DNA of 64,000 bases from Nocardia abscessus (GCF_015477775.1 NZ_JADLQO010000004.1:62001-126000), one strand, 5' to 3'; positions 35,973-45,292 are shown, counted from the stretch's first letter. A program made the numbers and translations. Notes: a model not told the origin generated them from the letters alone.

Positions 35973-37472
35973 TCAGTGAGCGAGGACCGGCTCTCCCTCG
36001 GAAGGCGCCGGCGTCGTGCTCGGCATGAGCACCGCGGTGAGGATGCCGCCCGCCACGAAGATCGCCGTGGCCCACCAGAAACTGGTCGTGTAGCTCTCGA
36101 TCGCGGACTGGGCGATGGTGAGCGGGTCCGGTTTGCGGGCGGACAGGTAGTCGGTCGCCGCGGAGGCCGCGATGGTGCTCAGCAGCGCCGTGCCGATCGA
36201 CCCGCCGACCTGCTGACTGGTGTTGATCATGGCCGAGGCCACACCCGCGTCCTCGTGCTGCACGCCCGATGTCGCACCCTGGAAGGCGACCGACATCGCA
36301 CCGCCGAGGCCCAGACCCAGCAGGATCAGTGCGGGCAGGATGTGGGTGGCGTAGCCGGTGTCCAAGCCGATTCGAGTCAGCCAGGCCATACCCGCGGCCG
36401 CGATCAGGAAGCCGCCGCTGACCACGATCTTCGGACCGAGCTTCGGCAGCAGCAACGACGGGGCGGTGGTCGAGGAGACCACCATGGCCGCCACCATCGG
36501 CAAGAACGCCACGCCGGTCATGATCGGCGAGTAGCCCAGGGTCAGCTGCAGGTAGTAGGTGAGGAACAGGAAGATCGCGAACATCCCGATGCCCATGACG
36601 AAGACCGTCAGGTAGGACGTGCCGCGCATCCGGTCGAGCACGATCCGCATCGGAAGCAGCGGGTGCGCGACCCGGGTCTCCAGCCAGGCGAACACCGCGA
36701 TCAGCGCCGCGCCGCCGAGCAGGAACGCGAGGGTGACGCCGTTGGTCCACCCGTCCGATTCCGCGTGCGAGAACCCGTAGACGATGCCGAACAGGCCCGC
36801 GGTGACCACGACCGTGCCGGGAATGTCGAGCTTGGGCCGCTCGGTGCTCGCGTGCTTGGCCAGCAGCAGCACCGCACCGACCAGGGCGACGGCCGCGAAG
36901 GCCAGGTTCACGAACATCACCCAGCGCCACGACGCCCATTCGGTGAGCGCACCGCCGAGCAGCAGGCCGATCGCGCCACCGGTGCCGGCGACGGCGCCGA
37001 AGATGCCGAACGCCTTCGCCCGCTCGGACGGCTCGGTGAAGGTCACGGTGAGCAGCGAGAGGGCGGCGGGCGCCAGCAGCGCGCCGAAGACGCCCTGCCC
37101 GACCCGGGCCGCGACGAGCATCTCGAAACTGGTGGCCGCGCCACCGACGGCGGAGGCGACCGCGAAGCCGACCAAGCCGACGATGAAGGTGTTGCGCCTG
37201 CCGAACAGGTCGCTGAGGCGCCCGCCCAGCAGCAGCAGGCTGCCGAACGCCAGTGCGTAGCCGGTGACCACCCAGGAGCGGTCGCCGTCGCTGAAGCCGA
37301 GGTCCTGCTGCGCCGCGGGCAGCGCGATGTTCACGACGGTCGCGTCGAGCACGACCATGAGCTGGGCGACACCGAGGACGGCGAGCACCCACCAGCGCAG
37401 CGCGTGCGAGCCGCGCCTGCCGCTTCCCGTCTGCTCGGGGGCTGGGGCCCCACGGTCGATCGCGGTAGTCAT
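35973..37472 (-). CDS. DHA2-family MFS drug exporter (EmrB/QacA type)
   Basis: 499 residues, 14 predicted transmembrane helices. Helix 1 carries QLMVVLDATVVNIALPAAQQ, the DHA2 motif D1; helix 2 region has SWVVTGYALAFGSLLLLGGR followed by LSDLFGRR; motif C is AVAGTGGAIGLLLGGALTEW. Such proteins export drugs or antiseptics by proton antiport. It is divergent from a TetR gene and the shared 117-nt spacer holds two CGGAG/CTCCG palindromes, so it is very probably repressed by that TetR protein and induced by its substrates. Confidence 0.92.
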   Translation of the reverse strand: MTTAIDRGAPAPEQTGSGRRGSHALRWWVLAVLGVAQLMVVLDATVVNIALPAAQQDLGFSDGDRSWVVTGYALAFGSLLLLGGRLSDLFGRRNTFIVGLVGFAVASAVGGAATSFEMLVAARVGQGVFGALLAPAALSLLTVTFTEPSERAKAFGIFGAVAGTGGAIGLLLGGALTEWASWRWVMFVNLAFAAVALVGAVLLLAKHASTERPKLDIPGTVVVTAGLFGIVYGFSHAESDGWTNGVTLAFLLGGAALIAVFAWLETRVAHPLLPMRIVLDRMRGTSYLTVFVMGIGMFAIFLFLTYYLQLTLGYSPIMTGVAFLPMVAAMVVSSTTAPSLLLPKLGPKIVVSGGFLIAAAGMAWLTRIGLDTGYATHILPALILLGLGLGGAMSVAFQGATSGVQHEDAGVASAMINTSQQVGGSIGTALLSTIAASAATDYLSARKPDPLTIAQSAIESYTTSFWWATAIFVAGGILTAVLMPSTTPAPSEGEPVLAH

Positions 37473-37498
37473 TTGTCCCCTTTGTCTCGAGCATTGAT

Positions 37499-37565
37499 CC
37501 GGAGGCGTTGCCTCCGGTTAATTCAAGAACCTACCACGATAACGGAGACAACGCCTCCGGTTAAT
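37499..37565. promoter_or_regulatory. Two TetR operator-like inverted repeats between exporter and regulator
   Basis: Site 1 at 37499-37517 is a perfect palindrome ccggaggc-gtt-gcctccgg. Site 2 at 37541-37565 is imperfect, with cggag at 37543-37547 and ctccg at 37555-37559. Both end in cctccggttaat, so the two sites share one half-site. They lie between the divergent starts at 37472 and 37590, the expected position for autoregulated TetR repression. Confidence 0.75.
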
Positions 37566-37589
37566 CCCGGAACTTGATAGAATGAGGAT

Positions 37590-38270
37590 GTGAATCACGC
37601 CACGGTCGCCTCCCCAACCCGGCGCCTGCGGGCCGATGCCGCGCGCAACCAGCAGCGGATCATCGCCGCGGCACGGGAACTGTTCGCCGATCACGGACTC
37701 GAGATCACCCTCGACGACGTGGCCGAGCGGGCAGGCGTGGGCGTCGGGACGGTCTACCGCCGCTTCGCGAACAAGAAGGAACTGATCGTCGAGGTCTTCG
37801 ACCAGAACCTGAACGATTTCGCCGACGCGGCCGACGCCGCCTACCGGCACCCCGATCCCTGGTTCGGACTCGTCGAGTTCTTCGACTACGCGTGTCGGCA
37901 CATGGCCACCAATCGAGGCTTCAGCGAAGTGATGCTCGAACTCGAGGACGGCGAGACCGACCGGTTCACGGTCGTGCGCGATCGCATCAAGCCCACCGTG
38001 ACCGCCATCTGCGCCCGAGCGCGCGACGCGGGCGTCCTCGCCGACGGCATCGAGCCCTCGGACTTCTTCGCGCTCGTGCACATGGTCGACGGCCTCGCCG
38101 AGTTCGCCAGGCCGGTCAATCCCGACGTGTGGCAGCGGTATATGGCCATCATGTTGAACGGTGTGCGCGGCGACGGCACGCCACGCCAGCATCTGGTCGT
38201 CCCGCCACTGACCGACGACGAGGTCGAGCACGCCAAGCAGCACCTGACCTGCGGCTGGCGCAAGCGGTAG
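37590..38270 (+). CDS. TetR-family repressor of the divergent exporter
   Basis: 226 residues, GTG start at 37590. The N-terminal helix-turn-helix is ITLDDVAERAGVGVGTVYRR followed by FANKKELIVEVFDQN, a classic TetR motif at residues 38-75. The C-terminal ligand domain has mixed hydrophobic helices and belongs to the actinobacterial type that pairs with DHA2 transporters. Target is inferred from divergent arrangement and the palindromes at 37499-37565. Confidence 0.92.
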   Translation: MNHATVASPTRRLRADAARNQQRIIAAARELFADHGLEITLDDVAERAGVGVGTVYRRFANKKELIVEVFDQNLNDFADAADAAYRHPDPWFGLVEFFDYACRHMATNRGFSEVMLELEDGETDRFTVVRDRIKPTVTAICARARDAGVLADGIEPSDFFALVHMVDGLAEFARPVNPDVWQRYMAIMLNGVRGDGTPRQHLVVPPLTDDEVEHAKQHLTCGWRKR

Positions 38271-38324
38271 CGAAATCGAACCGTAAGTAGCGCGCGTCAC
38301 GTTCGCTCCCGTAAAGTTGGTCAC

Positions 38325-39623
38325 ATGACCAATTCGTGGGTGAACTGGGCCGGCGATCAACAGTGCGCGCCTGCGATCCTCGCCACACCGCACTCCGTCG
38401 AGGAAGTGGCCGACCTGCTGGCCGAGGCCGAAGCCGACGGCCGGACCGTCCGCGTGGCGGGCACCGGCCATTCGTTCACCGACGCCGTCCTGACCGACGG
38501 CACGCTGCTGAGCCTGGCGAAGCTGAACCGTGTGCTCGACGTCGACCGAACGGGCGGCCTGGTCCGGGTGGAGGCGGGCATCAGCCTCAACGCCGCCAGC
38601 ACCGCCCTGCACGAGCACGGCCTCGCCTTTCCCAACCTGGGCGACATCGACGTGCAGACCGTCGCGGGCGCCACCGCCACCGCCACCCACGGCACCGGCG
38701 CGGCCTTGCAGAACCTGTCCGCCGCAGTGCACTCGGTCGAGTTGCTGTTGGCCGACGGAAGCCGGGTCGAACTGAACGAGCACACCGATCCCGACGGCTG
38801 GCGAGCGGCGCGGGTCGGCATCGGTGCGCTGGGGGTCGTCACCGCCATGACGCTGCGGATGGTGCCGTCTTTCGTACTGGAGGGCATCGAACGACCGATC
38901 CCGGTGGAGGAGGTGCTCGCCGACCTGGATTCGTTCGTCGACGGCAACGAGCACTTCGAGTTCTACATGTTCGCGCACAGCGCATTGGCCATGACCAAGC
39001 GCAACAACCGCGTGGCCCTGCCGGAGCAGCCGCGCGGCAAGGCGGTGGACTGGTTCGCCGACATCCTCATGTCCAATCACCTGTTCGACGCGCTGTGCCG
39101 ATTGAGTCGCCGACAGCCGCGCCTGGTCCCCCTCATCCAGCGCAGCGCCGCCTACGCGGGCAGCTACCGGCGCCAAGTGGACCGCTCCTACCGGGTGTTC
39201 GCCTCGCCACGCCTGATCCGCTTCACCGAGATGGAGTACGCCATCCCGCGTGAGCACTCCGTCGACGCGATCCGCGAGATCAAAGAACTGACCGCTCGCT
39301 TCGACACCCCGATGCCCATCGAGGTGCGGTGGGTCGCGCCCGACGACGCGTTCCTCTCTCCCGCGGGCGGCCGCGAGACCTGCTACATCGCGGTGCACCA
39401 ATACCGCGGGATGGACTTCGAGCCGTACTTCCGGGCCTGCGAAGCGGTTTTCGACCGCTACCAGGGGCGACCGCACTGGGGCAAGCGCCACTTCCAGACC
39501 GCCGCGACGCTGCGCGAGCGCTACCCCGACTGGGATCGGTTCGCCGAGGTGCGGCGGCGCTTCGACCCGAAAGGGCGTTTCGCCAACCCCTACCTGGACC
39601 GGGTGCTCGGCCCGGTCGGCTGA
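38325..39623 (+). CDS. FAD-linked sugar-lactone oxidase (D-arabinono/L-gulono-1,4-lactone type)
   Basis: 432 residues. N-terminal FAD-binding (VAO-type) domain with VRVAGTGHSFTDAVLTDGTL, NLGDIDVQTVAGATATATHG and GTGAALQNLSAAVHSV; the C-terminal ALO domain ends with the substrate-side motif HWGKRHF and FDPKGRFANPYLDRVLG. This family oxidises aldonolactones to ascorbate-like products; in actinobacteria the physiological substrate is often unclear. FAD attachment by the His of GHS is likely by family analogy. ATG 38325; stands alone between TetR and the sirtuin gene. Confidence 0.88.
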   Translation: MTNSWVNWAGDQQCAPAILATPHSVEEVADLLAEAEADGRTVRVAGTGHSFTDAVLTDGTLLSLAKLNRVLDVDRTGGLVRVEAGISLNAASTALHEHGLAFPNLGDIDVQTVAGATATATHGTGAALQNLSAAVHSVELLLADGSRVELNEHTDPDGWRAARVGIGALGVVTAMTLRMVPSFVLEGIERPIPVEEVLADLDSFVDGNEHFEFYMFAHSALAMTKRNNRVALPEQPRGKAVDWFADILMSNHLFDALCRLSRRQPRLVPLIQRSAAYAGSYRRQVDRSYRVFASPRLIRFTEMEYAIPREHSVDAIREIKELTARFDTPMPIEVRWVAPDDAFLSPAGGRETCYIAVHQYRGMDFEPYFRACEAVFDRYQGRPHWGKRHFQTAATLRERYPDWDRFAEVRRRFDPKGRFANPYLDRVLGPVG

Positions 39624-39656
39624 GCTCGATCCACCGGCGACATCACGCCGTGCCGG

Positions 39657-40403
39657 TCACCCGGCGAGCAGTTCCGCGACCAAGCGGGGCACCGCCGTGC
39701 CGATGGGTTCGCGAATGATCTCGGTGGCCATGGCGTCGTACGGAGTCGGCTCGGCGTTCACGATGACCAGGTCGGCGCCACTCTGCACCGCGATCGAGCA
39801 CATCGACGCGGCAGGCTCCACCTGCAACGACGTTCCGACGGCCAGGAAGATGTCGCTCGTCTCCGCGGTCAGCGCGGCCTTGGTCATGGTGCGGCGGTCC
39901 ATCTGCTGACCGAACATGACGGTGGCCGCCTTGAGGATGCCACCGCAGCCCGGGCACGGCGGGTCGGGTTCGCCCGCGGCCACCCGCTCCAAGGTGGCCG
40001 CCATCGAGGTCTGGTAGTCGCATTCGATGCAGACCACTTCGAACATGTTGCCGTGGATCTCGATCACCCGTTCCGGCGAGGACCCCGCCCGCTGATGGAG
40101 CCGGTCGATGTTCTGCGTGATGATGGTGACCGCCCGCCCCGCCCGCTCCAGGTCGGCGAGGGCGTTGTGCGCGGCGTTCGGCACCGCCTGCCAAGCCGGA
40201 TTGTCCCGCCGCGCGAGCCAGGCGCGTTCCCGTAGGGCGGCATCGGCCACATAGCTCTGATATGTCGACAGCAGTTCGGCGATCGGGTCTTTCGTCCACA
40301 CCCCGCGCGGGCCGCGGAAATCGGGAATCCCGGAATCGGTGGAGATGCCCGCGCCCGTGAGCACTCCGATCCGGCCGCTACGACTGCGCCACTCGGTCGT
40401 CAT
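39657..40403 (-). CDS. Sir2-type NAD-dependent protein deacylase
   Basis: 248 residues. Class signatures are complete: GAGISTDSGIPDFRGPRGVW (NAD binding), TQNIDRLHQRAG, catalytic His in IEIHGNMFEVVC, four zinc cysteines (CIEC, then CPGC), and GTSLQVEPAASM with VIVNAEPTPYD. The protein removes acetyl groups from lysines, for example on acyl-CoA synthetases. The length agrees with bacterial sirtuins. No operon partner; convergent with the lactone oxidase gene. Confidence 0.93.
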   Translation of the reverse strand: MTTEWRSRSGRIGVLTGAGISTDSGIPDFRGPRGVWTKDPIAELLSTYQSYVADAALRERAWLARRDNPAWQAVPNAAHNALADLERAGRAVTIITQNIDRLHQRAGSSPERVIEIHGNMFEVVCIECDYQTSMAATLERVAAGEPDPPCPGCGGILKAATVMFGQQMDRRTMTKAALTAETSDIFLAVGTSLQVEPAASMCSIAVQSGADLVIVNAEPTPYDAMATEIIREPIGTAVPRLVAELLAG

Positions 40404-40448
40404 ATCCGCACAGCCTAGGCGGCGACGAACCCGCCACGACGGATAGAC

Positions 40449-40478
40449 GATGAGAGATTGTTATTGTTATCATCTCAT
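40449..40478. promoter_or_regulatory. Inverted repeat upstream of the MpaB-like gene
   Basis: The arms atgaga (40450-40455) and tctcat (40473-40478) flank an AT-rich centre, unusual in this GC-rich DNA, 33 nt before the ATG at 40511. It may be a promoter/operator for the oxygenase gene. Confidence 0.4.
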
Positions 40479-40510
40479 TGTATGACTTCGGCCGATCAAG
40501 GGAGATCACG

Positions 40511-41422
40511 ATGACCGCGTCCGTCGCACGCGAAACCACCGGCGCGCGAACGCTGCCGCCCCGCCGCCCGATCGAACCGGGCACGCAGATGTGGGACCAG
40601 ACCGGACTGGTCACCTTCTCCCTCACCGCGGGTTCGGCCTTCCTTCTGCAGACCATGGAGCCGACCATCTCCGCGGTGGTGGACGAGTACTCCACCTTCC
40701 GCACCGATCCGATGGGCCGCGCCATGCGCAGCCTGGCGTCGGTGATGATGTGGGTCTACGGCGGCGAGGAGGCGCTCGCCGAGGCCGACCGGCTGCGCGA
40801 GCTGCACGCGTCGCTGAACACCACCGATGCCAACGGCGTCCGGCACACCGCGCTGTCCAGCGGTCCGTGGGCCTGGGTGCTGCACACCGGCACGTTCGCC
40901 TTCACCGAGAGCGCCAAGTACTTCGCCAAGCGGCCGCTCACCGAGGCGGACAAGGAGGCGTACTTCCAGGAGACGTTGCAGCTGTTGCGCAATTTCTCGG
41001 TGGCGCCCAAGGAGATCCCCGCGAACTACGCCGAGTTCGAGAAGTTCTTCGACGAGACCGTCGCGAATCATCTGGTCGCCACCGACACCGCGCGCGATTA
41101 CCTGCGGGTGATCCGCTCCGTCGCTCCGCCGAAGCAGCTCCCGCGTGCGCTGCATCCCGCGTGGAAGGCGGCCGTGGCGCCGATCGGCTGGCTCCAGTAC
41201 TTCGTGACAGTGGGCACCACGCCCGAGGTCGCGCGGCAGAAGCTGGGACTGACCTGGACCGCGGCCGACGAACGCAAGCTGCGCGTGCTCGGCTGGCTCA
41301 TCGCGCGACTGATCCCGCTGCTGCCGGAGCGGTTGCGCTATTTCCCGATCGCCTACGAAGCACGCCGCCTCGAACGCGACCGGCAGCGGCTGCGCAAGAT
41401 GATCGACCTGCGTCCGATCTGA
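40511..41422 (+). CDS. Oxygenase, MpaB/DUF2236 family
   Basis: 303 residues from ATG 40511, preceded by AGGGAGATCACG. Family-like blocks: RRPIEPGTQMWDQTGLVTFS near the N-terminus, then WVLHTGTFAFTESAKYF, in which the His corresponds to the conserved heme/metal region, followed by RDYLRVIRSVAPPKQLPRAL and WKAAVAPIGWLQYFV. DUF2236 proteins include latex-clearing Lcp-like and MpaB-like oxygenases; substrate here is unknown. Monocistronic; a hairpin at 41491-41516 follows. Confidence 0.8.
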   Translation: MTASVARETTGARTLPPRRPIEPGTQMWDQTGLVTFSLTAGSAFLLQTMEPTISAVVDEYSTFRTDPMGRAMRSLASVMMWVYGGEEALAEADRLRELHASLNTTDANGVRHTALSSGPWAWVLHTGTFAFTESAKYFAKRPLTEADKEAYFQETLQLLRNFSVAPKEIPANYAEFEKFFDETVANHLVATDTARDYLRVIRSVAPPKQLPRALHPAWKAAVAPIGWLQYFVTVGTTPEVARQKLGLTWTAADERKLRVLGWLIARLIPLLPERLRYFPIAYEARRLERDRQRLRKMIDLRPI

Positions 41423-41903
41423 CCCGTTCCGCGCGAGCCGCCGGCCGGCGGAGTGCCGTCAGGCCATCCATTCCGCTGAATATCGCCACACCCCGGTCGA
41501 CCCATGTCGACCGGGGTTGCGCGGGTTGAAGGCCGAAACGTCAGCACACACCGGACGCGCCTCGCAAGTGCCGAACTTCCGCAAGTGGCAGTCGCTCCGC
41601 CGGTCCCGACCGCGCGCTTCCGACGGAGCGTTCCCGTACGTCCCGGTAGGCGGGCACCCCGAGCTACCGTCCAGTCCACTCCGGCACCGCGGCACCCACC
41701 GGGGCCGCAAGAGCTGTGCCGCAATGGATTCGAGCCGCTGACCTGCGCCGCTCGCCCGCGCGTGCACGCGAGAGCACGGCGCGCCGTAACGATTCACGGC
41801 ACGCTGGTATACGTATCTCGTACGCTACGACAGCGTTTCGGCTCACCGCAGCCGGACCGCCGGCACACTCATGCTCCACCTTGCACATCGAAAGGCACTC
41901 TCC
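41423..41903. other. Intergenic stretch with a terminator hairpin, no supported gene
   Basis: Apart from the hairpin at 41491-41516 and the leader of the phosphatase gene no feature is convincing. The open frames here change composition and lack motifs. Confidence 0.4.
41491..41516 (+). terminator. Hairpin terminator after the MpaB-like gene
   Basis: Perfect 11-bp stem ccccggtcgac/gtcgaccgggg (41491-41501 with 41506-41516, loop ccat), followed by TTGCG; 69 nt downstream of the stop. No long T-run. Confidence 0.6.
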
Positions 41904-42317
41904 ATGTCCCACAAGCCCAGTGTGCTGTTCGTCTGCGTGCACAACGCGGGCCGCTCGCAAATGGCCGCCGGGTTTCTCACCGCCCTCGCGGGTGACCGGT
42001 TCGACGTGCGGTCGGCGGGCAGCGCGCCTGCCGAGACACTCAACGCCATCGTGGTCGACGCCATGGCCGAAATCGGCATCGACATCTCCGGCCGCACCCC
42101 CAAACCGCTCACCATGGACGCGATCGGCATCTCCGACGTGGTGGTCACGATGGGCGCGGGCGACGCCTGCCCGTTCTTCCCCGGCATCAGCTACCGCGAC
42201 TGGATGCTGCCGGATCCAGCGGACCAGACCATCGACGTGGTGCGCACCATTCGCGACCGCATCCGCATCCTGGTGGAGAACCTGATCGCCGAACTCGTCC
42301 CGGCGCCGGCACGCTGA
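41904..42317 (+). CDS. Low-molecular-weight protein phosphatase / ArsC-type arsenate reductase
   Basis: 137 residues from ATG 41904. The P-loop VCVHNAGRSQM gives the C-x5-R-S signature with the nucleophile Cys in FVCVHNAGRS, and the general acid Asp is in LPDPADQTID. The conserved GIDISGRTPKPL segment is typical of ArsC/Wzb-type phosphatases of actinobacteria. The C-terminal Cys pair of thioredoxin-linked ArsC is not clear: the only later Cys is in GDACPFF, so the redox partner could be mycothiol. No ars operon genes next to it. Confidence 0.85.
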   Translation: MSHKPSVLFVCVHNAGRSQMAAGFLTALAGDRFDVRSAGSAPAETLNAIVVDAMAEIGIDISGRTPKPLTMDAIGISDVVVTMGAGDACPFFPGISYRDWMLPDPADQTIDVVRTIRDRIRILVENLIAELVPAPAR

Positions 42318-42371
42318 GCGCTGTCCGATTCGTTCAAGACGGCTCGGCGTAGCGCTGCCTACGCTGCGGAT

Positions 42372-42776
42372 ATGACACCACAACTCGACGTCATCGGCAT
42401 CGTCGTCAGTGACATGGTTGCCTCGGTGGCCTTCTATCGCCGCCTCGGGCTCGACTTCCCGGCTGGGTCCGAACAGGAAGGGCACGCCGAGGCGGCCTTG
42501 GCCGGCGGTTTGCGGCTCACGCTCGACACCGAAGCCGTCATCGCGTCGTTCCACACCGGGTGGACGCCGCCGACTGCCGCGGGTCGGCTCGGGATCGCCT
42601 TCCGGTGCGCCGATCCCGCTGAAGTCGACGCCGTGTACACCGAACTCGTGGACGCGGGGTACCACGGCGAGCTGAAGCCATGGGACGCCTTCTGGGGGCA
42701 GCGCTACGCCGTTGTGCTCGACCCCGACGGCAACGGAGTCGACCTGTACGCCGCGCTGCCCACCGGCGCCGAATAG
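42372..42776 (+). CDS. VOC-family (glyoxalase/bleomycin-resistance fold) protein
   Basis: 134 residues. Two beta-alpha-beta-beta-beta modules: VIGIVVSDMVASVAFYRRLG at the N-terminus and FWGQRYAVVLDPDGNGVDLY at the C-terminus. Usual VOC metal ligands are not obvious, which is common in antibiotic-binding members. Function unknown: could be resistance, a small-molecule binding protein or an enzyme. Confidence 0.82.
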   Translation: MTPQLDVIGIVVSDMVASVAFYRRLGLDFPAGSEQEGHAEAALAGGLRLTLDTEAVIASFHTGWTPPTAAGRLGIAFRCADPAEVDAVYTELVDAGYHGELKPWDAFWGQRYAVVLDPDGNGVDLYAALPTGAE

Positions 42777-42791
42777 CCCGGCAAGAGCACG

Positions 42792-43517
42792 CTAGGACCG
42801 GGCGAGCAACTCTCCCATCGAGATTCCCGCCAGTGCGCGCACCTCGCGGGACAGGTGCGCTTGGTCCGCGAACCCCGCCAGCGTCGCGGTGTCGGCGAGC
42901 GGCACGCCGCTGCGTGCGGCGGCCAGTGCGCGTTGCATGCGCAGCACCCTGGCCAGAGTCTTGGGGCCGTAGCCGAAAGCGTGCACGCAGCGCCGGTGCA
43001 GGGTGCGCTCGCCGAGCCCCGCCGCCTCGGCGACCGCCGCCACCGGCCGACCGGACTCCAGCGCGCCGACCACCCGCCGCAGCAGCGGATCGGCCGGTTC
43101 GGCGTCGGCGGCGCGCCGCAGCACGATTCCTTCGAGCGCCGCCGCCGGGTCGTCGGCGTCCGCCAGCCGTCCGACCAGCGACCGGACCGTCGCGGACGGC
43201 CACAGCTGGGTGAGATCGACCCGCTGATCGCGTAACTCGCGGGCGGAGACGCCGAGCAACGCGGGCGCGGTGCCCGGGAAGAATCGGACGCCGATGTACC
43301 GACCGCCCGGCGACACCCCGGGGTGGTGGGCGCGGGTATCCGGCCCCGCGACGATCAGCCGACCGGACATCCAGATCAGATCCATGCACCCGTCGGGCAG
43401 CACGGGCAGCACCGGCAGCGCCGGCAGCGCCGGGCCACGGCCATCGACGGTCTTGGTCCACAGCACGGCGCCCTCGTACCGCGATGGCCGCTCGCGATAG
43501 GCGGCGACCTCGTTCAC
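42792..43517 (-). CDS. AraC-family transcriptional regulator
   Basis: 241 residues from GTG 43517. The N-terminal sensor segment contains LPDGCMDLIWMSGRLIVAGP and GVSPGGRYIGVRFFPGTAPA, the DUF6597-like cupin typical of regulators with a single-component sensor. The C-terminal double helix-turn-helix has AVAEAAGLGERTLHRRCVHA followed by FGYGPKTLARVLRMQRALAA. The first helix-turn-helix and the FGYGPK linker are well conserved. Targets unknown; it is convergent with the VOC gene, its possible target. Confidence 0.88.
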   Translation of the reverse strand: MNEVAAYRERPSRYEGAVLWTKTVDGRGPALPALPVLPVLPDGCMDLIWMSGRLIVAGPDTRAHHPGVSPGGRYIGVRFFPGTAPALLGVSARELRDQRVDLTQLWPSATVRSLVGRLADADDPAAALEGIVLRRAADAEPADPLLRRVVGALESGRPVAAVAEAAGLGERTLHRRCVHAFGYGPKTLARVLRMQRALAAARSGVPLADTATLAGFADQAHLSREVRALAGISMGELLARS

Positions 43518-43698
43518 GCCGCCGACGCTACTCTGGATCACCGACAGGCCGCGCGTGCCGTCTACTCGGCCACTGATACCGGCCATCGGCGGACAATTCC
43601 GGTGCGCGACCACTGCACCCGCCTGATGGTGTTGCAAGCACGGCCGTCCCGGGCCTACCGGCTGGTCGCCGTGCGCGGGCTCTTCGGCGGAGGGAGGG

Positions 43699-44208
43699 TC
43701 AGCGCTGTGGCGGTGCGATCGGAACGATTCCGCGCGGCACCACCCGCAGGTACGGATCGCGATGAGCCGCAGCGATCTTCGATTCCGGATCTTTGCACGC
43801 GACGGTGACGTCACCGTTCGGCGCGGAGGAAAACGTCCATACCGTCACCCACTCCGCTCCGCCGATCGTCTCCGCCTTCTTCGCATCCGATGAACGCAGA
43901 TCTTCGTTCCGCCCGGAACTATCGGTCACCGTGCAGCGAATGGCGTTGGCGGCCTGCCCCCACGCCGCGGGCGCCTTGATATCGAGCACCGCATCGGCGG
44001 GTACAGGGACTTTCTTCGCTTCGCCCAGCAAAATCCGGAGCCCGCCGTCCGCCGCTTCCTCGTCTTGCGCCTCGCTCGTCGTCGCCGGAGCGCTCGGGGC
44101 CGCGGCGGCACTCGGCGACGTCGATTCCCCGCTCGCCGACGAGTCGTCGGAACACCCGGCCACGGTGGCGGCGACCAGCGCGGGGATCGCCATCCAGCTC
44201 AGTTTCAC
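43699..44208 (-). CDS. Predicted lipoprotein of unknown function
   Basis: 169 residues from GTG 44208 (an in-frame ATG lies 24 nt further upstream). Signal peptide and lipobox: VKLSWMAIPALVAATVAGC with Cys as lipidation site. A Ser/Ala/Pro-rich linker is followed by a compact domain: AVLDIKAPAAWGQAANAIRC, AEWVTVWTFSSAPNGDVTVA and CKDPESKIAAAHRD. Two Cys in the mature part may form a disulfide. Not recognised beyond the lipoprotein architecture. Confidence 0.75.
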   Translation of the reverse strand: MKLSWMAIPALVAATVAGCSDDSSASGESTSPSAAAAPSAPATTSEAQDEEAADGGLRILLGEAKKVPVPADAVLDIKAPAAWGQAANAIRCTVTDSSGRNEDLRSSDAKKAETIGGAEWVTVWTFSSAPNGDVTVACKDPESKIAAAHRDPYLRVVPRGIVPIAPPQR

Positions 44209-44518
44209 AGTCAGACCTCTCGTCGTGCCCACTCACCGGTCGATTGGTTCGGATCAGCCAGGCACTGAGCATGACAACGAGGAAGAAGAAAATCTTGGAT
44301 ACACGCCGAGAAATCGGCAATCCGACCGCAATTCCCTGAAAGCGCCCCGCAGAGAAAGAAATCAGGTTCGATTACCGATCCCCTCGATCGGATCACAGAT
44401 CATGTCCGGGCAATCGGCGTGCGGCCGAATGGTTCCCGTATCGCGGCGTGCCGGTGCGGCATCGGCTGGCTAGGATCGCACCCGTTGTCCGCCGTAAACC
44501 GGCCACTGGGAGGGCCCG
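44209..44518. other. Intergenic stretch without a supported gene
   Basis: 310 nt between divergent lipoprotein and dienelactone hydrolase genes. It is somewhat AT-richer near 44270-44400 and probably contains both promoters; no motif is distinct. Confidence 0.35.
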
Positions 44519-45292
44519 ATGACTTCGCCCGTGACGTTCGAGCCGATCGATCTCGCGCTCTCCGACGGCGTCGCCGACGCGTACTTCGCGCACCCGGACG
44601 ACGGAGCGCGCCATCCCGGCGTGCTCTTCTTCATGGACGCCTTCGGCTTGCGCCCGTGGTTGGCCGAGATGGTGCGAACGATCGCCGGGCACGGTTACAC
44701 GGTGCTGGCGCCGAACCTGTTCTACCGCTCCGGCCGCGCGCCGGTGCTGCCCATGCCGCAGCTGAGCGACCCGGACGCGCGCGACGCGTTCTTCGCCGCG
44801 CTCGGCCCGCTGCGCGCGGCGCTCACTCCGCAGAAGGCAATCGAGGACGCGGACGCATACCTGGACTGGCTCGCGGGCTCGCGGTTCGTCACGCCCGGAC
44901 CGCTGGCCACGACCGGCTACTGCCTGGGCGGAAGGCTCGCACTGCGCACGGCGGCGGCCTTCGGCGATCGGGTAGCGGCGGCGGCCGGCTTCCACGGCGG
45001 CGGGCTCGCCGACGACCGCCCGGACAGCCCGCACCACGAAGCGGCGGGCATCACCGCGGAACTGTTCGTCGCCCACGCCGACCAGGACCCGTCCATGCCG
45101 CCCGAGCAGATCGCACGCCTCGAAGCCGCCTTGGACACCGCGGGCGTCCGGTACACCTCGGTGGTCTATCCCGGCGCGCAGCACGGCTTCACGATGCGTG
45201 ACACCGCCGTTTTCCACGAGGACGCCTACGAGCGGCACCTGCGCGACCTGTTCGCCCTGCTCGACCGATCACTTCGCGCGACGGCGGAATGA
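44519..45292 (+). CDS. Dienelactone hydrolase-family protein
   Basis: 257 residues. Alpha/beta-hydrolase of DLH type: HPGVLFFMDAFGLRPWLAEM, YTVLAPNLFYRSGRAPV, nucleophile Cys in TTGYCLGGRLALRTAAAFGD (G-x-C-x-G as in DLH), Asp in HADQDPSMP and His in GAQHGFTM. The nucleophile being Cys rather than Ser is the family hallmark. Substrate unknown; DLH proteins hydrolyse lactones or short esters. Confidence 0.9.
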   Translation: MTSPVTFEPIDLALSDGVADAYFAHPDDGARHPGVLFFMDAFGLRPWLAEMVRTIAGHGYTVLAPNLFYRSGRAPVLPMPQLSDPDARDAFFAALGPLRAALTPQKAIEDADAYLDWLAGSRFVTPGPLATTGYCLGGRLALRTAAAFGDRVAAAAGFHGGGLADDRPDSPHHEAAGITAELFVAHADQDPSMPPEQIARLEAALDTAGVRYTSVVYPGAQHGFTMRDTAVFHEDAYERHLRDLFALLDRSLRATAE

